A DNA stretch of 64,000 bases from Bradyrhizobium nitroreducens (lineage in GTDB: Bacteria; Pseudomonadota; Alphaproteobacteria; Rhizobiales; Xanthobacteraceae), in NCBI RefSeq assembly GCF_002776695.1, contig NZ_LFJC01000003.1, forward strand, positions 5,088,901 to 5,152,900, in the 5' to 3' direction. A program made the position numbers and the translations under genes. Under the pieces are notes generated by a model. It was not told the DNA's origin. It made no database searches and was given only the letters and a program-made list of their open reading frames with translations. Positions within the stretch are counted from its first letter, which is position 1; each line of letters opens with the position of its first letter. Of this stretch, positions 12,841 through 20,595 are shown one piece after another.

Positions 12841-14838
12841 CTACAGCTTGATCTTGAGGACGGCGAGCCCGGACTGCTGAACCAGTCCTGAGGACGTCGC
12901 TGCAACACCGTAGCGAATGCCGAGATCAAACCCCTTGCCATCGGCTGCGACGAGGCCAAGCGCGGTCGAGTAGATCCAGGGCGATAGTGCAAGGCCGTTG
13001 GTGACGAAACTATCGCCGCCGCCGGCAAATGCCGACTTGATCTGCAATCCCTGGTTCAACGTGTTGTAGCCGACGCCGACATCACTGGTGAGATAGACCT
13101 GCTTCGCGATCTGGTATGCCCCCTTCAGCCCGGCCGTCACTGTCAGCTCGCGATAGGTTTGGGCGTCTACGTTGAGGCTGAATCCGCCCGCGCCGGCCTC
13201 CTGATAGGCGGGCGAGCGAACCTGCCCATAGTCCAGCCGCAGCGACGGCGCGATGGTTAGTCCCGGCTCGACCGGGATCATCTTGCGGACGCCGGTTCCG
13301 ACGTGACCGCTGTAGGAGCGATAGCCGGCGCCGGCCGTGCTGCCAATGAAGGTGAGCGAGCGGCTCTCGCTGTTGTCATTCAGCGCACCGTCGAGTTGGC
13401 CATCGATTTGAATGCCATGACCGAGCGCATAGGCGCCATAGAGGCCCGCCTGATAAGAATCGATGGAGAGCCGGTTTGGCACGGCGTCGTCGCTGCCGGT
13501 GATGGCCTGATGCGAATAGGCGAACACGCCGCCGAGCATCGCGCGCGGCGAGATCGTCGCGTCTGCGCCAACCGCGATGCCGCCACCGGACGCGTTATAG
13601 CCGGGGACACCATCGACGCCAGCCTGCCGGGTGCTGCCGCCGAGCGGCTTCATCCAAAGATTTCGCTCGGGCGTGACGCCCGTGTTGTCCATCCCGAGCA
13701 CACCGTCGAGCCGCCCCGTCATCGCCTGCTGGAACACGCGTTGCGTGGCGTAGGTCGCCTGCGACGCCGCACCGGTGAGAACGGGCAAGGTCTGGTTGAC
13801 CGCGTTGACGAGACCGGAGCCGCTGAGATTGTCGAGCGCAGTGAAGCCGGCTGCCATGCTCCCCGTCCAGCCGAGCGAGGTCGCCGACAGGCGATAGAGC
13901 ATGTCGGCTGCACCGAGGCCCGCGCGGCTGTTCTGCGCCTGAAGCGTTTCCGCATAGGGGCGCACCAAAGAGAGATAGGCGATGCCGCCGGTCGGATTGC
14001 CGGAGAGATCGTAGGTGCTGACGAGCATTTGCGCGCCCGAGGCATCGCCGCTGGCTGCACCATAGAGGCTGGCGAGCGTACCCTTCGAGAGCGTGTTGAA
14101 GAGCACATTGCCCTCCGGCGTTACCGAGCCCAGCAGCGTGAAGTTGGCGGCACTGCTTCCGGCGGGGGCGACGCCCGCACCCCAGAAATACCCATTCTGA
14201 TAATTCGTGATGACGAAACGGCCGGGGGCCGACGTGCCGAACAACGCGTTGCTGGTGATCCGCCACGGCGTGCCTGAGGTCCACGCCCATTGCGGAACGG
14301 AGTTGGCGGGAACGGGCTGCGAAGCCGGCGGCGTGAAGGTCGCGGGATCGTAGGGGAGCATGTAGGCCCAGTGCGTCACGAGCACGCTGTCGCCCGTGAT
14401 CATCTGCATCTCCATCGAGGTCACGCCACCCACGGTTCGCATATGGCCGAGGCCAACCGTCACCGCGCCGCCGGATGTCGGGGTGAACTGCATGGTGATC
14501 TGGCCCGCGGTCGTGACAAAACCCTGGATGGTCGAGGTATCGGTCAGAAGAGCGGGCCCGATCTTGAGTTGTGCCACGCTCGTTCCGGTGAACGAGCCGT
14601 TGGTTGCCGTCGCGAGCGACCACAGGGTCTGGTCGCCGATCGGGGTCGGATTGGAGAAGCCGGTCTTCGGCGCGGCATAGGCCAACAGCTGCGCCGTCGG
14701 GACATACCAGTTGGTGTTGGAGAGGGTCGCGTCCCAGATCGTCGACTGTGCCTGGGCATGCGAACCGCCGCACAGCAGCATCGCGCCCGCAACGGCCGCC
14801 AGCGCGCTCGCGCGACACATCGCATGCAGCCTTGGCAC
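12841..14838 (-). CDS. Autotransporter with C-terminal beta-barrel domain
   Basis: A 665-residue type V secretion protein. An N-terminal signal peptide (ASALAAVAGAMLLCGGSHAQAQ) is followed by a passenger of about 360 residues rich in Ser/Thr/Gly. The autotransporter barrel covers about the last 280 residues (NLWMKPLGGS... to a terminal LKIKL, whose alternating hydrophobics suit a final strand). I prefer the GTG at 14838 to that at 14844, because the GGGAGGA site directly abuts the latter but sits 6 nt from the former. The passenger lacks obvious repeats or an RGD, and no protease triad was recognised, so its role is unknown. Confidence 0.85.
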   Translation of the reverse strand: MPRLHAMCRASALAAVAGAMLLCGGSHAQAQSTIWDATLSNTNWYVPTAQLLAYAAPKTGFSNPTPIGDQTLWSLATATNGSFTGTSVAQLKIGPALLTDTSTIQGFVTTAGQITMQFTPTSGGAVTVGLGHMRTVGGVTSMEMQMITGDSVLVTHWAYMLPYDPATFTPPASQPVPANSVPQWAWTSGTPWRITSNALFGTSAPGRFVITNYQNGYFWGAGVAPAGSSAANFTLLGSVTPEGNVLFNTLSKGTLASLYGAASGDASGAQMLVSTYDLSGNPTGGIAYLSLVRPYAETLQAQNSRAGLGAADMLYRLSATSLGWTGSMAAGFTALDNLSGSGLVNAVNQTLPVLTGAASQATYATQRVFQQAMTGRLDGVLGMDNTGVTPERNLWMKPLGGSTRQAGVDGVPGYNASGGGIAVGADATISPRAMLGGVFAYSHQAITGSDDAVPNRLSIDSYQAGLYGAYALGHGIQIDGQLDGALNDNSESRSLTFIGSTAGAGYRSYSGHVGTGVRKMIPVEPGLTIAPSLRLDYGQVRSPAYQEAGAGGFSLNVDAQTYRELTVTAGLKGAYQIAKQVYLTSDVGVGYNTLNQGLQIKSAFAGGGDSFVTNGLALSPWIYSTALGLVAADGKGFDLGIRYGVAATSSGLVQQSGLAVLKIKL

Positions 14839-14953
14839 GATCACTCCTCCCGAGCCGCTGGAGAAACGATCCTACGGCGTCACGGGGGAGCAGCAAGCAT
14901 GATTTGACGGGCGAGTCAGCCCCATGATCGTGGGGCAGGAGGAAGGGCGCGGT

Positions 14954-15751
14954 CTATTCAGTCTTCAAATCGTCCGGCCGCGGCATCAGGACGATGTTGT
15001 AACCGGAATCGACATAGTGGATCTCGCCGGTCACGCCGCCGGACAGATCCGACAGCAGATACAGCGCCGAGCCGCCGAGCTCGTCGAGCGTGACGCCGCG
15101 ACGCAGCGGCGAATGCTTTTGCATGAAGGCGAACATCGCGCGTGCCTCGCCGATGCCGGAGCCTGCGAGCGTGCGGATGGGACCGGCGGAGATCGCGTTG
15201 ACGCGGATGCCGCGCGGTCCGAAATCGGAAGCGAGATAGCGCACCGAGGCTTCCAGCGCCGCCTTGGCCACGCCCATCACGTTGTAGTTCGGCATCGCGC
15301 GTTCCGAGGCGCCGAAGGTCAACGTGATCATGCTGCCGCCGTCCGTCATCAATTCGGCGGCGCGCTTGGCGATTTCCGTGAACGAGAAGCAGGAGATCAC
15401 CATGGTGCGCGAAAAATTCTCGCGGCTGGTGTCGGCGTAGCGGCCCTTCAGCTCGTTCTTGTCGGCAAAGCCGATCGCGTGGATGACGAAGTCGAGCTTG
15501 CCCCATTTTTCGCGAAGCGCCGCGAACGTGGCATCGACGCTGGCGATGTCCTCGACGTCGCAGGGCAGCACCAGATCCACACCGAGCGATTCTGCCAGCG
15601 GTTTGACGCGCCTGCCGAGAGCTTCGCCCTGGAAGGTGAAGGCAAGCTCGGCGCCGTGAGCGTGCAGCGTCTTGGCCATGCCCCAGGCGATCGAATGATC
15701 ATTGGCGACGCCCATGATCAGACCGCGCTTGCCCTTCATCAAACCTTCCAT
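14954..15751 (-). CDS. fabI: Enoyl-[acyl-carrier-protein] reductase (NADH)
   Basis: FabI performs the last reduction of each fatty-acid elongation cycle. It is an SDR-fold protein of 265 residues with the N-terminal nucleotide-binding segment GLIMGVANDHSIAWG and the catalytic Y156/K163 pair in PNYNVMGVAKAAL. The upstream tyrosine found in many FabI proteins (SYLGAE in E. coli) is a phenylalanine here (TFGASE, F146). I chose ATG 15751 (MEGLMKGKRG); an ATG at 15772 would add 7 residues. It lies downstream of fabB, from which a palindromic repeat separates it. Confidence 0.95.
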   Translation of the reverse strand: MEGLMKGKRGLIMGVANDHSIAWGMAKTLHAHGAELAFTFQGEALGRRVKPLAESLGVDLVLPCDVEDIASVDATFAALREKWGKLDFVIHAIGFADKNELKGRYADTSRENFSRTMVISCFSFTEIAKRAAELMTDGGSMITLTFGASERAMPNYNVMGVAKAALEASVRYLASDFGPRGIRVNAISAGPIRTLAGSGIGEARAMFAFMQKHSPLRRGVTLDELGGSALYLLSDLSGGVTGEIHYVDSGYNIVLMPRPDDLKTE

Positions 15752-15775
15752 GGCCTCGCCACTCCCAACCATTCG

Positions 15776-15917
15776 TGGTCATCGCCCGCCTAGTGCGCAA
15801 TTGCGCACAGGGGCGGGCGATCCAGTATTCCAGAGACGTTCGTGAAAATTTGAAAAGCCGCGGCGTACTGGATGCCCCGCCCCCGTGCGCAATTGCGCAC
15901 TAGGCGGGGCATGACGA
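15776..15917. repeat. Large nested palindrome between fabI and fabB
   Basis: The left half has a hairpin ATCGCCCGCC (15781-15790)/GGCGGGCGAT (15812-15821). The right half has ATGCCCCGCC (15872-15881)/GGCGGGGCAT region ending 15912. Each loop contains the same perfect 16-bp palindrome GTGCGCAATTGCGCAC (15793-15808 and 15885-15900). The two halves are also near-perfect inverted copies of each other over about 50 bp, joined by about 35 bp. The right end CATGACGA matches the bipartite repeats at 1951 and 18619, so it may be a compound of that family. Confidence 0.8.
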
Positions 15918-15926
15918 AATCCGTGC

Positions 15927-17150
15927 TCACACATCCATCCGGCTGAACACCAGCGTGGCATTGGTGCCGCCGAAGCCGAACGAATTCGACAGCACGGTGC
16001 CGATCTTGACGTTGTCGATGCGCTTGCGCACGATCGGCATGTCGGCGAACACGGGGTCGAGCTCCTGGATGTGCGCGCTCTCGCAGATGAAGCCGTTGTT
16101 CATCATCAACAGCGAGTAGATCGCCTCCTGCACGCCGGTGGCACCCAGCGAATGGCCGGTCAGCGCCTTGGTCGCCGAGATCGGCGGGCACTTCTCACCA
16201 GAGCCGAACACGCGGCGGAGCGCATCGATCTCCGGGGGATCGCCGGCCGGCGTCGAGGTCGCGTGCGGATTGATGTAGTCGACCTTGGTCTTCACCGTCG
16301 ACATCGCCATGCGCATGCAGCGCTCGGCGCCTTCGCCCGACGGCGCAACCATGTCGTAGCCGTCCGAGGTCGCACCGTAACCGACGATCTCGCCGTAGAT
16401 GCGGGCGCCGCGCGCCTTGGCATGCTCGAGCTCTTCCAGCACCAGCACACCGGCGCCGCCGGCGATGACGAAGCCGTCACGGTTGAGGTCGTAGGGACGC
16501 GAGGCCGTGGCCGGCGTGTCGTTGTACTTCGAGGACATCGCGCCCATGGCGTCGAACAGCACCGACAGCGACCAGTCGAGCTCCTCGCAGCCGCCGGCGA
16601 AGATGACGTCCTGCTTGCCGATCTGGATCGTCTCATAGGCATTGCCGACGCAATGGTTCGACGTCGCGCAGGCCGAGGAGATCGAGTAGTTCACGCCCTT
16701 GATCTTGAACCAGGTCGCAAGCGTCGCGGAGGCCGTGGACGACATCGCCTTCGGCACTGCAAACGGTCCGACGCGCTTCGGTCCCTTGGTGCGGGTGATG
16801 TCGGCGGATTCGACGATGGTGCGTGCCGAAGGACCGCCGGAGCCCATGATGATGCCGGTGCGGATGTTGGAGACTTCCTCAGGGCTCAGACCGGAGTCCT
16901 GAATCGCCTGCTCCATCGCAATGTGATTCCACGCCGCGCCCTGGCCGAGGAAGCGCATGGCGCGGCGGTCGACCACCGTCGCGGGATCGAGCGTCGGCGC
17001 GCCTTGCACCTGCGAACGAAAGCCGAGCTCGGCATATTTCTCAGCCCGAGAAATGCCCGACTTCGCCTCGTGAAGGCTCGCAAGCACTTCCTGGGTGTTG
17101 TTTCCGATCGACGAGACGATGCCCATCCCGGTGACCACAACCCGCCTCAT
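15927..17150 (-). CDS. fabB: 3-oxoacyl-ACP synthase I (beta-ketoacyl-ACP synthase)
   Basis: FabB condenses acyl-ACP with malonyl-ACP and is needed for unsaturated fatty-acid elongation when paired with FabA. The 407-residue protein has the Cys-His-His triad C161 (SSACATSNH), H296 (NPHATSTPAGD) and H333 (GHSLGATG). FabB rather than FabF is chosen because fabA lies directly upstream (54 bp) and the sequence fits the FabB pattern (MRRVVVTGMGIVSSIG). It is likely in one transcript with fabA. Confidence 0.95.
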   Translation of the reverse strand: MRRVVVTGMGIVSSIGNNTQEVLASLHEAKSGISRAEKYAELGFRSQVQGAPTLDPATVVDRRAMRFLGQGAAWNHIAMEQAIQDSGLSPEEVSNIRTGIIMGSGGPSARTIVESADITRTKGPKRVGPFAVPKAMSSTASATLATWFKIKGVNYSISSACATSNHCVGNAYETIQIGKQDVIFAGGCEELDWSLSVLFDAMGAMSSKYNDTPATASRPYDLNRDGFVIAGGAGVLVLEELEHAKARGARIYGEIVGYGATSDGYDMVAPSGEGAERCMRMAMSTVKTKVDYINPHATSTPAGDPPEIDALRRVFGSGEKCPPISATKALTGHSLGATGVQEAIYSLLMMNNGFICESAHIQELDPVFADMPIVRKRIDNVKIGTVLSNSFGFGGTNATLVFSRMDV

Positions 17151-17204
17151 GACAGCCTCGCCCTGCTCGTTGTCTTCTTGCTCGTTGTCTACGTGGTGAT
17201 GCGC

Positions 17205-17726
17205 TCAGCCCAGGCTCGTGCCCTGCTTGAACAGGCCGACCTTCAGGTCCTTGGCGCGATAAATAATCTGGTCATCGACCGAAAGCCACCCGTCGGCGAT
17301 ACCGAGCACCAGCTTTGAACGCATCACGCGTTTGATATCGACGTTGTACACAACCTTGCGCGCCTCGGGCAGTACCTGGCCACTGAACTTCAGCTCGTTC
17401 AGACCGAGCGCGCGACCGCGACCTTCGCCCCCGGTCCAGCCGAGATAGAAGCCGACCATTTGCCACAGCGCGTCGAGGCCGAGGCAGCCGGGCATCACCG
17501 GGTCGTTCTTGAAGTGGCAGCCGAAGAACCAGAGGTCGGGCTTCACGTCGAGCTCGGCGCGCACCAGCCCCTTGCCGAACTCGCCGCCATTGTCGTTGAT
17601 CTCGGTGATGCGGTCGAACATCAGCATCGGCGGCAACGGCAGCTGGGCATTGCCCGGGCCGAACATCTCGCCGCGGGCACACGCCAGCAAGTCCTCGTAT
17701 TCGTAACCGTTGCGCCTGTTCAGCAT
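17205..17726 (-). CDS. fabA: 3-hydroxydecanoyl-ACP dehydratase/isomerase
   Basis: FabA dehydrates 3-hydroxydecanoyl-ACP and isomerises the trans-2 to the cis-3 double bond, the branch point to unsaturated fatty acids. The 173-residue hot-dog protein has H71 (FFGCHFKNDPVMPG) and D85 (CLGLDALWQ), equivalent to E. coli H70/D84. I chose ATG 17726 (MLNRRNGYEYEDLLACA), which gives the standard length. It is first of the fabA-fabB pair and diverges from irr across a 372-bp gap. Confidence 0.96.
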   Translation of the reverse strand: MLNRRNGYEYEDLLACARGEMFGPGNAQLPLPPMLMFDRITEINDNGGEFGKGLVRAELDVKPDLWFFGCHFKNDPVMPGCLGLDALWQMVGFYLGWTGGEGRGRALGLNELKFSGQVLPEARKVVYNVDIKRVMRSKLVLGIADGWLSVDDQIIYRAKDLKVGLFKQGTSLG

Positions 17727-17852
17727 GCACGAGCCTCTGTTCAAATTCCGATTGAGCGGCGTTCTTTGGCGAAAATGGGCCCCGTCTCGGTCGGAGAGCA
17801 ACGCCAATTGCCGTCGTCAGGCGCAGCTCCCGCAAGCCCCGGATGGACTGCC

Positions 17853-17875
17853 GGCCGGGCTTCCATGCCCGGCTG
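17853..17875. other. Hairpin in the fabA-irr intergenic gap
   Basis: The 372-bp gap between fabA and irr contains, apart from the irr control elements listed separately, one notable hairpin built on GCCGGGC / GCCCGGC with a short loop about 130 bp upstream of fabA. No coding capacity was seen in the gap. Its role is unknown; it could be a repeat remnant. Confidence 0.35.
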
Positions 17876-17986
17876 CGCCAAAATCGGCTAAGCGGAACCG
17901 CGCGCTCTCTAACACAGGCCATTTCAGGTGGCAAAGCGCATCCATGAAGGTAAAATGACGCGATCCGGGCTCGGTTCCAAGACTGC

Positions 17987-18014
17987 TTAGAACCTTCAAG
18001 GCTGATTAGAACCT
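17987..18014. promoter_or_regulatory. Direct repeat TTAGAACCT upstream of irr
   Basis: TTAGAACCT occurs at 17987-17995 and again at 18006-18014, 19 bp apart start to start. The TTAGAA core resembles half of the iron control element to which Irr binds in Bradyrhizobium, which suggests possible Irr autoregulation or control of fabA. The second copy is followed by CTCTAG, making a weak palindrome. The functional assignment is inference. Confidence 0.4.
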
Positions 18015-18021
18015 CTCTAGT

Positions 18022-18044
18022 TGCGAGAAACTTGCATCTGCATC
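18022..18044 (+). promoter_or_regulatory. irr: Three hexamer repeats, probable Fur-binding site of irr
   Basis: TGCGAG (18022-18027), TGCATC (18033-18038) and TGCATC (18039-18044) lie 55-77 bp before the irr start. Work on B. japonicum, as I recall it, described a Fur site in the irr promoter made of three imperfect direct-repeat hexamers, unlike the classical Fur box; this block fits that description. The hexamers are seen in the sequence; the Fur assignment rests on that recollection. Confidence 0.6.
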
Positions 18045-18098
18045 TTTCTCTTCCTATATTGCGGAGAGATATTGTTCACGCGTGCCTGAAATCTGGAA

Positions 18099-18590
18099 AT
18101 GAGCGAGAATACCGCGCCCCATCACGACGACGACGTCCACGCCGCGGCCCTCCTGTCCGGCCGCCAGCCGGCTCTGACCGGCTGTCCCTGGCACGACGTC
18201 AACGAAATGCTCCAGTCCGCCGGGCTTCGTCCGACGCGCCAGCGCATGGCGCTCGGCTGGCTGCTGTTCGGCAAGGGTGCGCGTCACCTGACGGCTGAAA
18301 TGCTCTACGAGGAAGCGACCCTGGCCAAGGTTCCGGTGTCGCTGGCGACCGTCTACAACACACTGAACCAGCTCACCGATGCCGGCCTGCTCCGCCAGGT
18401 CAGTGTCGACGGTACCAAGACCTATTTCGACACCAACGTCACCACCCACCACCACTACTACCTCGAGAACAGCCATGAGCTGGTCGACATCGAGGATCCG
18501 CATCTGGCGCTGTCCAAGATGCCGGAGGTGCCCGAGGGTTACGAAATCGCGCGCATCGACATGGTCGTGCGCCTGCGCAAGAAGCGCTAG
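18099..18590 (+). CDS. irr: Iron response regulator Irr (Fur superfamily)
   Basis: Irr represses or activates iron and heme genes under iron limitation and is degraded on binding heme. The 163-residue protein carries the heme regulatory motif GCPW with C29, followed by a Fur-type winged helix (RPTRQRMALGWLLF, SLATVYNTLNQL). The second heme site is the histidine run H117-H119 in TTHHHYYLENSHELVD. Both sites together are characteristic of the Bradyrhizobium protein, so fast heme-triggered turnover is expected. It diverges from fabA; its own promoter region holds Fur-like hexamers and TTAGAACCT repeats. Confidence 0.96.
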   Translation: MSENTAPHHDDDVHAAALLSGRQPALTGCPWHDVNEMLQSAGLRPTRQRMALGWLLFGKGARHLTAEMLYEEATLAKVPVSLATVYNTLNQLTDAGLLRQVSVDGTKTYFDTNVTTHHHYYLENSHELVDIEDPHLALSKMPEVPEGYEIARIDMVVRLRKKR

Positions 18591-18618
18591 ACAGGCCCCG
18601 AAATCCAATATGGTCGTC

Positions 18619-18701
18619 ATGGCCGGGCCTGTCCCGGCCATCTACCGTTTTTGGACTAGGCGCGAAGGACGTGGATGCCCGGGACGAGCCCGGGCATGAC
18701 G
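18619..18701. repeat. Bipartite palindromic repeat (REP-like), copy 2
   Basis: ATGGCCGGG/CCCGGCCAT (18619-18641), then GATGCCCGGG/CCCGGGCAT (18674-18697) ending CATGACG. The design is the same as the element between infB and rbfA. It lies 28 bp after irr in the convergent gap with the SH3 protein gene and may terminate both. Confidence 0.75.
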
Positions 18702-18734
18702 CTGGAGCAGCAGCTTACCCGCGGCCCAAAGACG

Positions 18735-19265
18735 TCAATTCACCTGCTCGTCGGAATACACACCCCAGAGCCGCTCCTGCTGGATCCAGCCATCGAAGCC
18801 GTTGCCGGTGACGCGGCACCAGTTTGCAGCGCACTTCTTCACCTGCGTGACGACTCCGGCCTGGAGCTTTGCTGCAACTGCGCTGTCAGGATCGGCCCGG
18901 TCGTAGATCGGGGCGAGTTCATCCTTGTGCTTCATGGTGACCACCGCGGTGCGGCGGCCCGACAGCAGCGAGTGATAGACCCAGCCCTCGGCGCCTTCGG
19001 AATCGCGCACCCGGCGCCAGTTCTCGAACTCGGCGGTAATTTCGACCGGCAAGCCGGCGCGGGTATAGACCCAGGCCACGTCATTGTCCTTGGTCGGGCC
19101 GGCGCGGACGTTGACGTGATCCGATTTGAGGCTGACGTAGCGCGGCACCGGCAGGCCGCTGGCGGTCTGCGGGGTATTGTCCTTGGCCGAATGCGAGGGG
19201 CCGACCGAGGCGCTCAACCAGGTGCAAACGAGCGCCATCACAGAACAAAAACGCCCCAACGCCAT
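18735..19265 (-). CDS. Secreted bacterial SH3-domain protein
   Basis: A 176-residue exported protein. The signal peptide is MALGRFCSVMALVCTWLSASV with cleavage near HSA. Two bacterial SH3-like modules follow. The first, around residues 42-105, has SDHVNVRAGPTKDNDVAWVY and ends GWVYHSLLSG; the second, about 110-172, has CAANWCRVTGNGFDGWIQ. Such domains bind peptidoglycan or other envelope ligands; no enzymatic domain is attached. It diverges from the hydroxyacid dehydrogenase gene. Confidence 0.85.
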   Translation of the reverse strand: MALGRFCSVMALVCTWLSASVGPSHSAKDNTPQTASGLPVPRYVSLKSDHVNVRAGPTKDNDVAWVYTRAGLPVEITAEFENWRRVRDSEGAEGWVYHSLLSGRRTAVVTMKHKDELAPIYDRADPDSAVAAKLQAGVVTQVKKCAANWCRVTGNGFDGWIQQERLWGVYSDEQVN

Positions 19266-19590
19266 CTACCCGTCTCCCGTCGCAGACCCGGCCGAGCCGG
19301 GTCCTCACTCCAAAATCCAAAACCTGCCGCGTCAGCCCTCTCCCGCCCCACGCGGGTGTTCCCAAAGCCTTAAACCCGTGGTTCTTGTCTTGGCCCGGCC
19401 TTCTGCTAGAGAGGACGGGCACTTGAACAACCAGTTTGCCCCGATTTTCCGGCCGGAAATATCGGGAGAACTTGAAGGAAACGCCGGGGACGGACACGGC
19501 AAGGGCAGTGTCGAACAACCGGGTTAATGAGGCCTCAACGACCGACCTTTGGCGACAGAGGTGGCCTGCGACGCCTCATGAGAGCAGGAC
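19266..19590. other. Intergenic gap, no feature recognised
   Basis: The 325-bp divergent gap between the SH3 protein and the hydroxyacid dehydrogenase should hold both promoters. I see no convincing coding region, strong palindrome or known operator in it. A GAGAGCAGGAC stretch just before 19591 is a plausible ribosome-binding region for the dehydrogenase. Confidence 0.5.
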
Positions 19591-20592
19591 ATGTCGGTGA
19601 AGAAAAAGCCCCTCGTCGTCGTGACGCGCAAGCTGCCGGATTCGATCGAGACGCGGATGCGCGAATTGTTCGACGCGCGGATCAATCTCGAGGACACGCC
19701 GATGTCGGCCGAGCAGCTCGCGGAAGCCGCGCGCACCGCCGACGTTCTGGTTCCAACCGTCACCGACCATATCAGCGCCGACATCGTCAACCAGGCGGAC
19801 TGCAAGCTGCGGCTGATCGCCAATTTCGGCAACGGCGTCGACAATATCGACGTCGAGGCCGCGCATGCCCGCGGCATCACCGTCACCAACACGCCGAAGG
19901 TCCTGACCGAGGATACCGCCGACATGACCATGGCGCTGATCCTGGCCGTGCCGCGCCGGATGATCGAAGGCGCCTCGATCCTGACGGAGGGAAAACCCTG
20001 GGCGGGCTGGTCGCCGACCTGGATGCTCGGCCACCGCATCGGGGGCAAGCGCCTCGGCATCATCGGCATGGGCCGCATCGGCCAGGCGGTCGCGCGCCGC
20101 GCCCGCGCCTTCGGCCTGCAGATCCACTATCACAACCGCCGTCCCGTCGCGCCGAAGATCGCCGAAGAGTTGGGCGCGACCTATTGGGAGAGCCTCGACC
20201 AGATGCTGGCGCGAATGGACATCATCTCGGTGAACTGTCCGCACACGCCGGCGACCTATCATCTGCTCTCGGCACGGCGGCTGAAGCTGATCCGGAAAGA
20301 CGCCTACATCGTCAACACCGCGCGCGGCGAGGTGACGGACGAGGACACGCTGATCAAGCTGATCGAAGGCGGCGAGATCGCCGGCGCCGGCCTCGACGTC
20401 TACGAGCACGAGCCCGCGGTCAACCCGAAGCTGGTGCGGCTCGCCAAGGCCGGCAAGGTGACGCTGCTGCCGCATATGGGCTCGGCCACGATCGAAGGCC
20501 GCGTCGAGATGGGCGAGAAGGTGATCATCAACATCCGCACCTTCCTCGACGCCCACAAGCCGCCGGATCGCGTGCTGCCGAGCATGCTCTGA
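19591..20592 (+). CDS. D-2-hydroxyacid dehydrogenase (glyoxylate/hydroxypyruvate reductase-like)
   Basis: A 333-residue NAD(P)-dependent D-isomer-specific 2-hydroxyacid dehydrogenase. The Rossmann loop is GMGRIGQAVARRA, the catalytic arginine lies in NTARGEVTDEDTL, the glutamate in LDVYEHEP, and the histidine in LLPHMGSAT. The overall pattern is closest to D-glycerate dehydrogenase/glyoxylate reductase (GyaR type), which interconverts glyoxylate with glycolate and hydroxypyruvate with glycerate. The precise substrate is inferred. Its 3' end is 3 bp from the convergent LysR gene. Confidence 0.88.
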   Translation: MSVKKKPLVVVTRKLPDSIETRMRELFDARINLEDTPMSAEQLAEAARTADVLVPTVTDHISADIVNQADCKLRLIANFGNGVDNIDVEAAHARGITVTNTPKVLTEDTADMTMALILAVPRRMIEGASILTEGKPWAGWSPTWMLGHRIGGKRLGIIGMGRIGQAVARRARAFGLQIHYHNRRPVAPKIAEELGATYWESLDQMLARMDIISVNCPHTPATYHLLSARRLKLIRKDAYIVNTARGEVTDEDTLIKLIEGGEIAGAGLDVYEHEPAVNPKLVRLAKAGKVTLLPHMGSATIEGRVEMGEKVIINIRTFLDAHKPPDRVLPSML

Positions 20593-20595
20593 GGT

